Part shown: piece after piece, positions 9,070-17,504 of the stretch | Layout of the letters: each line of letters starts with the position of its first letter | Position numbering within the stretch: the first letter of the stretch is position 1 | Position numbers and translations under genes: made by a program | Notes under the pieces: generated by a model | Databases searched by the model: none | What the model saw: the letters and a program-made list of their open reading frames with translations, nothing else | What the model was told of the DNA's origin: nothing | Assembly (NCBI GenBank): GCA_009784935.1 | Contig: WQXI01000002.1 | Coordinates: 1-64,000, forward strand | Direction: 5' to 3' | Source: Treponema sp. | Lineage (GTDB): Bacteria > Spirochaetota > Spirochaetia > Treponematales > Breznakiellaceae | Length of the DNA stretch: 64,000 nucleotides

Positions 9070-10953
9070 ATGGCTTTTCGGTTGACCGGTATTTTTAAAG
9101 CCGCTGCCGGAAATTTCCCGATAAAAACGCCGTTTTTTTGGCTTACAACTCCCCTTTTTGCATTTGGGATTTTTTGCCTGTTCAGCGAATCCGGTTCTAT
9201 TTTAAAACTTTACCCAATTTTAATGAATCTAATGTTTCTGTTTATATTTGGTATTACCCTTTTTATGCCTACATCGATAATTTTCCGTTTTGCAGTTCTT
9301 ATGGATAAATCTATTCCTAGTTCCCCGTGGAATAAAAAAATCGCCGAATATTGCCGCAAAGTAACAATTGTTTGGTGCTGTTTCTTTATATTAAACGGAA
9401 GTTTTGCGGCTTATACCGTTTTTTTCGGTTCCGATACTTTATGGACTATTTATAACGGCGGTATAGTTTTTGTACTAATGGGTTTGATCTTTGCGATCGA
9501 GTACATTATAAGAAAAATAATACAGAAAAAAACGCATTTAGCTGTTCCGCTTTCGGCGTTCAAAAAAAATTCCCGCAATCCTTGGTTGATCCTGTGTTAT
9601 AAAGGCGCTTGGGGTGAAAAGCATTATAAAACATGGAAAGACTTTATTAAAGAAACTGCCAAATTGAGAAAGTACATTAATCAAAAAGGATTAGAAAAAA
9701 AACGCTGGCTGCTTTACAGCGAAGACTGCTGGTATTTTTTGATAGCTTTTACTGCTTTGCTTCAATGTAAAAAAGAAATACTATTAAGCGCAAATATCAG
9801 CCAGGGTTACATCGCAGAAATACGCGGTTCAGCTGATGGTATCGTTCCTTTTCTTACAGATCAGACTCCAGCCGGAGAACAAGACTTCATTCATATTCCT
9901 GCAGTGCTCGCAGATATATCGGTAAAACATTCCGATCTTAAAGAAGTGCCGGCGATCAATGCGGATGAAACATCAATAATAATGTATACATCCGGAAGCA
10001 CAGGTGAGCCAAAAGCAATAAAACAGCGGCTTACAGAATTTGAAAAAGATAACAGCGGTATTATTTCTTTACGCGGCGAAGAATTTCTTAAACGCAAAAC
10101 ATGTTCTACAGTAAGTCATCATCATATGTACGGTCTTTTGTATTCAATACTTTTGCCGTTTACAATTGGAGTTCCGTTTAGAAGAAAAATGATTGATTTC
10201 CCCGGCGAACTGGAAAATCTTACTTGCGCTTCATATATGTTTGTTTCCAGCCCCGCATTCCTAAAACGCGCCGTAAAAAATGAAACACCTTTCACTTTAA
10301 AATCTCCGTGGATATTCAGTTCCGGCGGACTTCTGGAACATAAAACGGCAGAAAAAACAAATGATGTCTTGGGTTTCTGGCCTATAGAAGGAAATGGAAG
10401 TACCGAAACATCCGGTGTTGCATGGAGACAATCATGCAAAGGACCTGAATGGACTCCTTTAGATACAGTCCAATTGAGTCAAGCAGAAGACGGCTGCCTT
10501 ATTGTCCGTTCGCCGTATATCAAAGACATGTCCGGGTTTAAAACATCCGATATGATAGAGCTTCTTTCTGACGGCCGCTTCCTGCTTAAAGGACGAATCG
10601 ATTCTGTTGTTAAGATCGAAGAAAAACGAATATCCCTAACCGAAATCGAAAACCGAATTATGCAGTCCGGTTATGCCGAAGATGTTTGCGTGATCTCCAT
10701 GGAAGGAAGCCGTCAGTATCTTGCTGCTGTAATTGTTTTTAATAACGAAGGGATTAAAAAATTCGAAGGATTAGAGAAAAATTTAATAAATAAATTCTGG
10801 AGAGAATATCTTTCCCAGTACCTTGAAAATGTTGTTATCCCAAAAAGATGGCAATACCCAAAAGAGCTGCCGGTTGATACGCAGGGAAAAAAACGAAAAG
10901 AAGATATGATTCTGCTTTTTAGCGAGGAAATAAAAGGAGAATCTTTAGAATGA
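9070..10953 (+). CDS. Membrane protein fused to AMP-dependent acyl/aryl ligase
   Basis: The 627-residue protein joins two parts. Residues 1-155 hold about four hydrophobic segments and WTIYNGGIVFVLMGLIFAIEY, resembling the small COG4648-like membrane protein of aryl-polyene clusters. Residues 160-627 form an adenylating enzyme: YTSGSTGEPKAIKQ (ATP loop), GNGSTETSGVAW, SDMIELL, GRIDSVVKIEEKRIS, and the C-terminal LPVDTQGKKRKE with its Lys. In known clusters these are separate neighbouring genes. It should activate the starter acid as an acyl-adenylate and load it onto ACP or CoA, here held at the inner membrane. It starts 16 bases after the ACP gene and overlaps the next gene at ATGA. Confidence 0.85.
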   Translation: MAFRLTGIFKAAAGNFPIKTPFFWLTTPLFAFGIFCLFSESGSILKLYPILMNLMFLFIFGITLFMPTSIIFRFAVLMDKSIPSSPWNKKIAEYCRKVTIVWCCFFILNGSFAAYTVFFGSDTLWTIYNGGIVFVLMGLIFAIEYIIRKIIQKKTHLAVPLSAFKKNSRNPWLILCYKGAWGEKHYKTWKDFIKETAKLRKYINQKGLEKKRWLLYSEDCWYFLIAFTALLQCKKEILLSANISQGYIAEIRGSADGIVPFLTDQTPAGEQDFIHIPAVLADISVKHSDLKEVPAINADETSIIMYTSGSTGEPKAIKQRLTEFEKDNSGIISLRGEEFLKRKTCSTVSHHHMYGLLYSILLPFTIGVPFRRKMIDFPGELENLTCASYMFVSSPAFLKRAVKNETPFTLKSPWIFSSGGLLEHKTAEKTNDVLGFWPIEGNGSTETSGVAWRQSCKGPEWTPLDTVQLSQAEDGCLIVRSPYIKDMSGFKTSDMIELLSDGRFLLKGRIDSVVKIEEKRISLTEIENRIMQSGYAEDVCVISMEGSRQYLAAVIVFNNEGIKKFEGLEKNLINKFWREYLSQYLENVVIPKRWQYPKELPVDTQGKKRKEDMILLFSEEIKGESLE

Positions 10954-11309
10954 GCAATATAAACAATATAAAAGAAGAAAAAATTATTAATAAAACAGAT
11001 AATTCTATCATTTTAGAATTCTCTATTTCTGGATCAAGTGATTATTTTGACGGTCATTTTCCGGGTTTCCCTGTTCTTCCGGCTGTAGCTCAAGTTTTTA
11101 TAATAATGCAATATGTTTCTCGTTTTTTTGGAATTAGTATTAAACTTTCAGAAATAAAACGGACAAAATTAATAAATAAAATTCGGCCTGATGTTCCTCT
11201 TGTTTTATATCTAGAAAAAAAAGAAAAAATTATTTCTTTTAAGATAATTTCTCCAAACAATGAAACTATGTATTCCGCAGGTACTCTTGTTTTGCCGGAG
11301 GTAATGTAA
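10950..11309 (+). CDS. 3-hydroxyacyl-ACP dehydratase-like protein (ApeI-like)
   Basis: A 119-residue hotdog-fold protein with SGSSDYFDGHFPGFPVLPAVAQ, the FabA/FabZ active-site signature around the His of GHFPG. Small proteins of this type stand next to the ligase gene in aryl-polyene clusters. It would remove water from 3-hydroxyacyl-ACP to form the trans double bond, or act as a thioesterase. The helix usually carrying the second catalytic acid is less typical, so the exact reaction is uncertain. It is coupled by overlap with both neighbours: ATGA upstream and TAATG downstream. Confidence 0.8.
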   Translation: MSNINNIKEEKIINKTDNSIILEFSISGSSDYFDGHFPGFPVLPAVAQVFIIMQYVSRFFGISIKLSEIKRTKLINKIRPDVPLVLYLEKKEKIISFKIISPNNETMYSAGTLVLPEVM

Positions 11310-11761
11310 TGTTAAAAAAAGAAAATGGCCCGTACAATATTTTTATAGAAACAGAAACAACTATCGAATTTTTTGATCTCGATCCTATGCAGGTTGTATG
11401 GCATGGGAATTACATTAATTATTTTGAAATCGCCCGCAATGCTCTTCTCGAAAAAATCGGCTATGGTTATTATGAGATGGAAAAATCGGGGTTTGCGTTT
11501 CCGGTGATAGAAGTTTCTGCCAAATATTTGGCTTCGCTGCGGCACAATGATCGTGCCAGAATTAAAGCAATTCTCGAAGAATACGAAAACCGCCTAATGT
11601 TTAGATTCGAAATTAGAAACGCACAAACCGGTGTTCTTACCACCAAGGGGAAGACAACTCAAATGGCTTTTGATATCAAGGCAGGGGAGTCTTGTTTTGT
11701 ATGTCCTCCGGCTTTAACAGAAAAAGTAGAAAAAATAATTAAAGAAGGGAGTTTTAAGTGA
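11309..11761 (+). CDS. 4-hydroxybenzoyl-CoA/acyl thioesterase family protein (ApeK-like)
   Basis: A 150-residue hotdog thioesterase. The signature EFFDLDPMQVVWHGNYINYFE carries the catalytic Asp of the 4HBT/YbgC family, followed by AR and a Tyr-rich helix. The DPM-VVWHGNY form is the one seen in aryl-polyene clusters. It could free the finished acid from ACP or hydrolyse stalled intermediates. It begins at a TAATG overlap with the dehydratase and ends within the GTGA overlap with the ketosynthase, which implies coupled translation. Confidence 0.85.
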   Translation: MLKKENGPYNIFIETETTIEFFDLDPMQVVWHGNYINYFEIARNALLEKIGYGYYEMEKSGFAFPVIEVSAKYLASLRHNDRARIKAILEEYENRLMFRFEIRNAQTGVLTTKGKTTQMAFDIKAGESCFVCPPALTEKVEKIIKEGSFK

Positions 11762-12945
11762 AAAAGAAAATTTTTCTTTCGGCTCCCGGTCTCATTTGCT
11801 GTGCTGGAAAAGACAGTAGTGAGTTATATGAATCCTGCCTAAAAGGATATCAGGGCGGAATAACATCGTATAAAGGATCTCTTGTTGGCCGAATCCCGGA
11901 TAACGCTCTGCCTGCACCTCTGCCGGAGTCGGCGGTCAATGATGAAAAAACCCGAATTTTTAAGATAATCGATGCAGCGTTGGAACAAATACGGCCGCAA
12001 ATTGAAAAAGCCATTGCCGCATACGGCCCAGAAAAAATCGGTGTGTGCCTTGGTTCATGCGACAACGGATCCGAATTATCTTTTTCTGCACACAAAGAGT
12101 TCTTTGAAAAAAGCGCTTTCCCAAAAGATTACAAGCTTAATTTTCAAAGCGCTTCATTCCCTGCTGAATATATAGCAAATAAATTCGGGCTTAAAGGTCC
12201 TGTTTATACCATCGCCACCGCCTGCGCTTCGGGCGCAAGCGCCATTATAAAAGGAACCGAATTAATGCACGCAGGTATTTGTTCCGCGGTAATCGCAGGA
12301 GGAGCTGATATAGTTTCTGACACAGTACTTACTGGCTTTAATTCTCTGGGAGCAGTTTCGGACAGCCTAAGCAATCCTTGCAGTAAAAACCGCAAAGGAA
12401 TTAATCTGGGTGAAGGGGCTGCGTTTTTTCTTCTTGATTTTGCAGAAACTGTTGATGGCATTGAACTATTGGGAGCAGGCGAAAGCGCTGACGCTTATCA
12501 CATGACAGCACCCGGTGAAGACGGCGCGGGACCTGCAAAAGCAATGAAAGCTGCAATTTTGGATGCGGGAATTAAACCGGAAGAAATTGGTTATGTAAAT
12601 ATGCACGGTACCGGCACCCCGCACAACGATAAAGCAGAAGCGCTTGCTTTAACTACAGTTTTTAACAAATGTCCCCCGACAAGTTCTACCAAACCCATTA
12701 CAGGTCATACCTTGGGCGCGGCAAGCGCGATAGAAGCTGCGATTTGCTGGAGGATAATAAACGATAAAAAAGGGCTGCCTGTACATTGCTGGGACGGTGA
12801 AAGAGACGAAGGGTTCCCTGCACTTCCACTGGAAATTAGGGATGTTAAACCTTCAATCTGTATGAGCAATAGTTTTGCTTTTGGCGGATGTAATGTCATT
12901 TTAATTATTGGAAGAACTCTCAACGAGAGTAGAGCATCAGAATGA
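11758..12945 (+). CDS. Beta-ketoacyl-ACP synthase (ketosynthase)
   Basis: A 395-residue KAS I/II-type enzyme with the full Cys-His-His set: TACASGASAI (Cys about 160), MHGTGTPHND and TGHTLGAASAIEA. FAFGGCNV lies near the C-terminus. It would condense malonyl-ACP with the ACP-bound chain. The GTG start overlaps the preceding TGA and has a strong AAGGGAG site. It is the only complete ketosynthase in the locus; known aryl-polyene clusters normally have more KS genes. It probably pairs with the chain-length-factor-like protein encoded at 16026-16718. Confidence 0.9.
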   Translation: MKKKIFLSAPGLICCAGKDSSELYESCLKGYQGGITSYKGSLVGRIPDNALPAPLPESAVNDEKTRIFKIIDAALEQIRPQIEKAIAAYGPEKIGVCLGSCDNGSELSFSAHKEFFEKSAFPKDYKLNFQSASFPAEYIANKFGLKGPVYTIATACASGASAIIKGTELMHAGICSAVIAGGADIVSDTVLTGFNSLGAVSDSLSNPCSKNRKGINLGEGAAFFLLDFAETVDGIELLGAGESADAYHMTAPGEDGAGPAKAMKAAILDAGIKPEEIGYVNMHGTGTPHNDKAEALALTTVFNKCPPTSSTKPITGHTLGAASAIEAAICWRIINDKKGLPVHCWDGERDEGFPALPLEIRDVKPSICMSNSFAFGGCNVILIIGRTLNESRASE

Positions 12946-13478
12946 TAGAAACAAAAGACCTGCCTTCTATAGTACCTCACAGGGGTAAAATGTTACTCCT
13001 CAGCAGAATTACAGGGTATAATTTAGAAGAATGCAGCCTTGAAGCTGAATATGATATAACAGAAAACTGTATTTTTTTTGATCCGGCAGTAGACGGAGTT
13101 CCAAGCTGGGTTTGTTTTGAATGTATCGCCCAGGCAATTGCAGCCTTTTCGGGAATTAGAAGCCGTGAAAAAGACGGGAAAGATGAAAAGTGCGGAAAAC
13201 TGCCGCGAATAGGTTTTATCCTGAGTATTTCAAAAATGCAGGTTTTCCTCCCTGTATTAAAATCGGATAATACAATTATTATAAAAGTAAAAGAATTGGA
13301 CCGTACAGATTTGGTTTTTAATTTTGAAGGACAAGTTTTTCTTGAAGGTACAAAGGTTCTTGAAGGAACACTTACGGTTATGGAAACACAAGCCGCACAA
13401 GCGGCAATTATATCAACTTCCTTAAGTTCGACGACCGAAGGGAGTTATGCGGCGGAGGAAACAATAAATGAAAATTAA
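12942..13478 (+). CDS. 3-hydroxyacyl-ACP dehydratase-like protein (ApeP-like)
   Basis: This 178-residue protein begins IVPHRGKMLLLSRITGY. The PHR-xxMLL form is typical of the second dehydratase of aryl-polyene clusters. It continues with a hotdog-like core (WVCFECIAQAIAAFSGIRSR). With the protein at 10950 it gives the locus two dehydratases, as in known clusters, where the two act together on polyene intermediates. It overlaps the ketosynthase gene by 4 bases and the B12-radical SAM gene by 11. The C-terminal 25 residues are Ala/Ser/Thr-rich and less conserved in character. Confidence 0.8.
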   Translation: MIETKDLPSIVPHRGKMLLLSRITGYNLEECSLEAEYDITENCIFFDPAVDGVPSWVCFECIAQAIAAFSGIRSREKDGKDEKCGKLPRIGFILSISKMQVFLPVLKSDNTIIIKVKELDRTDLVFNFEGQVFLEGTKVLEGTLTVMETQAAQAAIISTSLSSTTEGSYAAEETINEN

Positions 13479-14727
13479 ACTAATTTATCCCAAATGGAAT
13501 AAACTTCCGGGACAGACAACATTTAATCTGCCTCCGCATGGTCCTGTTGTTTTTGCCGCAGCCCTGCCTGCCGAAATAGATGTTGTCTTTATCGATGAAA
13601 ATGTTCAGGAGCACAATTTTGATGAAAGCTGCGACCTTGTAGCAATTTCTATGATGCTCACCACTCAAGTAAAGCGCGGCTGGTTTATCGCTGACGAGTA
13701 CCGCCGCCGCGGCAAACAGGTTATTTTTGGAGGCATTGCAACAATGCTTCATGCCGAAGAAACAATGTTACATGCGGATTCCGTTTTTTTGGGTGAAGCA
13801 GAAACCCGAATGAAGCAAGTAATCGACGACTGGAAAAAAGGCGAGCTCAAACAAGTTTATAATTTTATGTTAAAACATCCGCCAATCGAATCGATAGGAC
13901 CTGCAAGGCGTGATCTGTATACAAAAGAATTGTACAATCATAAAGGCGTTCAAATGGTTGACCTTTTTCATGCATCCCGCGGCTGCCGTTTTAGCTGTTA
14001 CCCTTGTGCAGTTTCCTACCTTGGAGGTCGTTCTTTCCGTCCCCGTCCTATGGACAAAGTAATAGAAGAGTTATCAGGAATTGAAAATAACCGGCTCTTT
14101 ATTGTTGACAATTCGCTGGCTCAGGATAAAAACTGGGAAATGGATTTATTCCGTGAAATGATCCCGTTAAAGAAAAAGTGGGTCAGCCATACAATCGAAG
14201 ATGATCCGCAAGTTCTGGAACTTGCCGCTCAGGCAGGCGCGTGGTATGTATATCAGGCAATTTTTGATACATCGGATTTTATAAAAGAACGGGTAAAACG
14301 TTATCATGATCATGGCATTGGAGTAGAAGGTACGATACTGCTTGGACTTGATAATCAAACCGAAGACGATATAAAACGGCTTGTCGATTTCCTGCTCGAA
14401 ATAAATCTTGACCTTGCAGAGTTCACCGTTATGACGCCTTTTCCGCACACCAAGGCGTGGGATGATTATATGCGGCAGGGACGGATTTTTGATAATGACT
14501 GGGATCATTTTAATGCGGGGCAGGTAGTCTTTACTCCGAAAAATATGAAACCTGAGCGCCTGCAGGAACTTTACGAATATGCATGGGAAACATTTTATCA
14601 TGACGAATCTCAGGAAGAAAAAATGTTTCATCTTCTTTCTGCTGTAGCTGAACGTGAAATCGAAGATGGTACCTATCGTTCAAGAAATAGGCGTTTGGCA
14701 AAAAAGTCTTTCGGCAAGGATTTGTAG
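13468..14727 (+). CDS. B12-binding radical SAM enzyme
   Basis: This 419-residue protein has an N-terminal Rossmann-like cobalamin-binding region (about 1-150, with VFGGIATMLHAEE) and a radical SAM barrel. The cluster motif is ASRGCRFSCYPCAVSYLGG (CX3CX2C, about 170-190). The B12 domain lacks an obvious DxHxxG, so cobalamin would bind base-off without the usual His, as in many class B radical SAM methyltransferases. Such enzymes methylate unreactive carbon or remodel rings. It overlaps the dehydratase gene by 11 bases, so it belongs to the operon. It is not part of the usual aryl-polyene set and could methylate the polyene or its head group. Confidence 0.85.
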   Translation: MKIKLIYPKWNKLPGQTTFNLPPHGPVVFAAALPAEIDVVFIDENVQEHNFDESCDLVAISMMLTTQVKRGWFIADEYRRRGKQVIFGGIATMLHAEETMLHADSVFLGEAETRMKQVIDDWKKGELKQVYNFMLKHPPIESIGPARRDLYTKELYNHKGVQMVDLFHASRGCRFSCYPCAVSYLGGRSFRPRPMDKVIEELSGIENNRLFIVDNSLAQDKNWEMDLFREMIPLKKKWVSHTIEDDPQVLELAAQAGAWYVYQAIFDTSDFIKERVKRYHDHGIGVEGTILLGLDNQTEDDIKRLVDFLLEINLDLAEFTVMTPFPHTKAWDDYMRQGRIFDNDWDHFNAGQVVFTPKNMKPERLQELYEYAWETFYHDESQEEKMFHLLSAVAEREIEDGTYRSRNRRLAKKSFGKDL

Positions 14728-14756
14728 AATACTGAGTATTCATTAAAGGAATAATT

Positions 14757-15110
14757 ATGCGTGTACCGGAAAAATACTACGACGAAATTTTTGATTTTAA
14801 AGGACAGTGGGATATGTCTTCTCGCTGCGGATTAAAAATTCTTTTACATGAAAAACCTGTAGTTATTGTAACAGAGCTGTACCAGGACAATCCGGGAACT
14901 TCGGTCACAGCCGCAGGTAAAAGTCTTGCAGAACAAATCTGCCAAAACAAAGGTTTAAATCTAAATGAAATACAATATCTGCATTGTAATCCGGATACAA
15001 ACTCAAAACTTTCGTTTTATGATGAAGAGTTCTTTGAGGTTGATTTAAAAAGCAATGAGCCTTCTTACCGCAAATTAAGCGCTGAAGAAATCTTGAAATT
15101 ATTTAAATAA
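14757..15110 (+). CDS. Small protein of unknown function in the polyene-like operon
   Basis: I do not recognise this 117-residue soluble protein. It has no signal peptide or membrane segment. It begins MRVPEKYYDEIFDFKGQWDM and contains VVIVTELYQDNPGTSVT and a FYDEEFFEVDL segment. The C-terminus is a likely helix. It follows the B12-radical SAM gene by 29 bases with an AAAGGAAT ribosome-binding site. Its position suggests a partner for a neighbouring enzyme. Function is not inferred. Confidence 0.6.
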   Translation: MRVPEKYYDEIFDFKGQWDMSSRCGLKILLHEKPVVIVTELYQDNPGTSVTAAGKSLAEQICQNKGLNLNEIQYLHCNPDTNSKLSFYDEEFFEVDLKSNEPSYRKLSAEEILKLFK

Positions 15111-15149
15111 TATATTAAATATATTATAAGAAAAAAAGGAGACCAAATT

Positions 15150-16034
15150 ATGTCTAAGAAACCAAAAGAAAAAATCTATACCCAAGAGGAATGCTTAAAA
15201 AAAGCAGCCAAAATTAGAAAGATGATGAAATTATTTTCTAAGAAAAACCGTAAATCGGCAGGGAAAGAGCTTTTTTTAAATACAGACGAAGGAAAGGTCA
15301 GAGTGCTTGCCTATAATCTGGAGAATGAATCAAAGCTTCCTCTTTTTGTTAATATTCATGGCGGCGGTTTTATCCTTGGAAGCCCAGAAATGGATGATCC
15401 ATATATGATGAATGTTGCACTTAATGCAAATGTAAAAATAATTAACGTTGATTATAGTCTTGCACCAGAAGCGCCTTTTCCCAAGGGAGTAAACGAATGT
15501 TATGCAGTGGTAAAGTATGCCCAAAATAACCCGCAGGAGTTTGGGATTAATCCGCAAAAGATAGCTGTTGGCGGTCACAGCGCGGGAGGAAATTTCAGCG
15601 CAGCTATTGGTTTAAAAAATGCACAAACCCGCGAACTCAATATCAAAGGTTTAATTCTTGATTACCCGCCCCTTGATGTTTATACCGATCCATTTGCAAA
15701 ACCTAACGGCAAAGGAATGTTTGCTAAAATGGGCAGGTTATTTAATGCTTGCTATTGCTTCAACAGGGAAGAAACTAAAAACCCGTTAATTTCACCGGTT
15801 TATGCTTCCAAGGAGCAGCTAAAAGGTTTCCCGCCAACATTAATAATAACTGCTGGCAAGGATCTCTTGTGTTCAGAAGCTGAAACTTTCAGGGATATGT
15901 TAAAAGACGCAAATATCGATGTAACTCATAAACGTTTTGAATCTTCCCCGCATGGTTTTACGTTAAGCCAAAGACCGGATGCCAAAGAAGCATGGCAGAT
16001 GATGATCGATTTTTTAAAACGGCAATTAGCTTAG
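15150..16034 (+). CDS. HSL-family alpha/beta hydrolase (esterase)
   Basis: A 294-residue cytoplasmic esterase of the hormone-sensitive lipase type. NIHGGGFILGS supplies the HGGG oxyanion hole, VGGHSAGGNFSA the nucleophile Ser (about 145), LIITAGKDLLCSEAE the acid, and SPHGFTLSQ the His. The first 45 residues form a basic cap. Within the operon it could cleave or transfer an ester on the polyene lipid, or act as an editing thioesterase. It has a strong GGAG site. Its last 9 bases overlap the convergent gene at 16026. Confidence 0.85.
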   Translation: MSKKPKEKIYTQEECLKKAAKIRKMMKLFSKKNRKSAGKELFLNTDEGKVRVLAYNLENESKLPLFVNIHGGGFILGSPEMDDPYMMNVALNANVKIINVDYSLAPEAPFPKGVNECYAVVKYAQNNPQEFGINPQKIAVGGHSAGGNFSAAIGLKNAQTRELNIKGLILDYPPLDVYTDPFAKPNGKGMFAKMGRLFNACYCFNREETKNPLISPVYASKEQLKGFPPTLIITAGKDLLCSEAETFRDMLKDANIDVTHKRFESSPHGFTLSQRPDAKEAWQMMIDFLKRQLA

Positions 16035-16718
16035 TTTAGAAAGTATTAGGCGTTTAAGAAAATCTTCCGGGGTGTTAATTCCTTCCTTCAAAGCCGAAAA
16101 CTGAATAGAGGAAGAACTTGTGACCGAAAGGTCACTAGGCTTTCTGGTCAGCACAAAACCAAAAGCTAAAGGTAATGGATAACAGGTTCCGGGAAAGATA
16201 TCTTTATATTCTTCTGGAATTACTTCATCAGCATAAACAAAAATTAGTTCTTCGGATTCCCCGCTAAGAAAAGCCGCTTCTGCCAGAGAAAGACCTGCTG
16301 TTAAAGAATTTCCTCCGGGGTAAACAGCCGAATACCCTCCCTTCAAACTAAATGCCATAGAAGCCAGAGCTGCGGGAGCGTTAAAAACAGAAATTGAAAA
16401 AGCAGCGGGCATTATTTCGTTGTCTTCTATGAACATCTTATTAAGTTTAAATTGAAACGAAAGTTCTCCGCGAAAAGAAAGAAAGAGTATTTTTGTATCT
16501 TCGGCAACAGGTAAAAGATCGTGAACTACCTGTATCGTCATTTTGGAAATTTGACTTAATCTACGGCGAAACATAGGTTCTGTAAAAGCAAGATCCGGGC
16601 TTTTGGAACTAATAATTATTTCTCGTTTGTCCTGTGCCCATTCTTCCCATTCTTTTGCATTTTCTACACCGGGAGCCCAGGCAGAAAACCGGGATATGTA
16701 TACTTCATTTTGTTTCAT
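16026..16718 (-). CDS. Chain-length-factor-like beta-ketoacyl synthase N-terminal protein (ApeC-like)
   Basis: This 230-residue protein looks like the N-terminal half of a ketosynthase only. VFNAPAALASMAFSLKGGYS occupies the place where a KS would carry its Cys, which is absent, followed by SLTAGLSLAEAAFLSG and a YADEVIPE segment. Aryl-polyene clusters encode such a protein, the pfam13723 type. It probably forms a non-catalytic partner of the ketosynthase at 11758. It is alone on the minus strand inside the rightward genes. It overlaps the esterase by 9 bases and is divergent from the reductase. An AGGA site precedes the ATG. Confidence 0.75.
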   Translation of the reverse strand: MKQNEVYISRFSAWAPGVENAKEWEEWAQDKREIIISSKSPDLAFTEPMFRRRLSQISKMTIQVVHDLLPVAEDTKILFLSFRGELSFQFKLNKMFIEDNEIMPAAFSISVFNAPAALASMAFSLKGGYSAVYPGGNSLTAGLSLAEAAFLSGESEELIFVYADEVIPEEYKDIFPGTCYPLPLAFGFVLTRKPSDLSVTSSSSIQFSALKEGINTPEDFLKRLILSKLS

Positions 16719-16761
16719 GGTTATAATCCTAATATAATATCATTATTGATAAAGGAAAATT
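16719..16761. promoter_or_regulatory. Divergent promoter region between CLF-like gene and reductase
   Basis: The 43-base gap contains two plus-strand TATAAT boxes (16722-16727 and 16733-16738) and a minus-strand TATATT. Ribosome-binding sites lie on both sides (AAAGGA for the reductase, AGGA for the CLF-like gene). No clear -35 is seen, so the assignment is tentative. Confidence 0.4.
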
Positions 16762-17496
16762 ATGCAATTAGCTGGAGAAAAAAAAGTTCTTATCACCGGA
16801 GCAAATAGAGGCATTGGCCGGGCAATAGCCCTAGCTGTATCAGAGGCAGGGTATCATGTAATCGCTCATTATTTTCAGGGAAAAGAAGCGGCAGAATCTC
16901 TTGAAAAAGAAATTCTCCAAAAAGGCGGCAGTATAGAACTGATTCAATTTAATATCTCCGACAGGGAAGACTGCCGGGAAAAACTTGAGAAATGGCTGGA
17001 AGAAAACGGCGCTCTCTGGGGAATAATCTGCAATGCCGGAATCTGCGCCGATGATTCCTTCCCCGGTATGAACGGAGAAAAATGGGACAAGGTACTGCGT
17101 ACAAATCTTGACGGTTTTTACAATGTGCTTCACCCGCTTGTAATGCCGCTCTGCCGCAAGAAAAAAGGACGAATCATAACCATCTCATCGGTTTCCGGTT
17201 TAACAGGCAACCGCGGTCAGGTAAATTACAGCGCTGCCAAAGCGGGAATTATAGGAGCGACAAAAGCTCTGGCGGTAGAACTTGCCAGCCGTTCCATTAC
17301 CGTAAACTGCATAGCCCCGGGAATCATTGAAACCGAAATGAGCCGGGATTTACAACTGGACATGGTTCTTCCATCTATACCCATGGGAAGAATCGGTAAA
17401 CCTGAAGAAGTAGCCGGTTTGGCGGTGTTTCTGCTTTCAGAATCCGCTTCCTACATTACACGGCAGGTAATTTCTGTTAACGGCGGAATTGTATAA
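16762..17496 (+). CDS. 3-oxoacyl-ACP reductase, FabG-like SDR (ApeQ-like)
   Basis: A 244-residue classical short-chain dehydrogenase. It has TGANRGIGRAIA (NADPH-binding TGxxxGxG), CNAGI, the catalytic Ser in ISSVSG, YSAAK (Tyr and Lys), and a C-terminal VISVNGGIV typical of FabG. It would reduce the 3-ketoacyl-ACP made by the ketosynthase before dehydration. It ends the rightward arm and is convergent with the glycosyltransferase (9-base gap). It could also serve general fatty acid synthesis, but its position and the rest of the locus favour the polyene pathway. Confidence 0.9.
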   Translation: MQLAGEKKVLITGANRGIGRAIALAVSEAGYHVIAHYFQGKEAAESLEKEILQKGGSIELIQFNISDREDCREKLEKWLEENGALWGIICNAGICADDSFPGMNGEKWDKVLRTNLDGFYNVLHPLVMPLCRKKKGRIITISSVSGLTGNRGQVNYSAAKAGIIGATKALAVELASRSITVNCIAPGIIETEMSRDLQLDMVLPSIPMGRIGKPEEVAGLAVFLLSESASYITRQVISVNGGIV

Positions 17497-17504
17497 GGAG
17501 CTGG

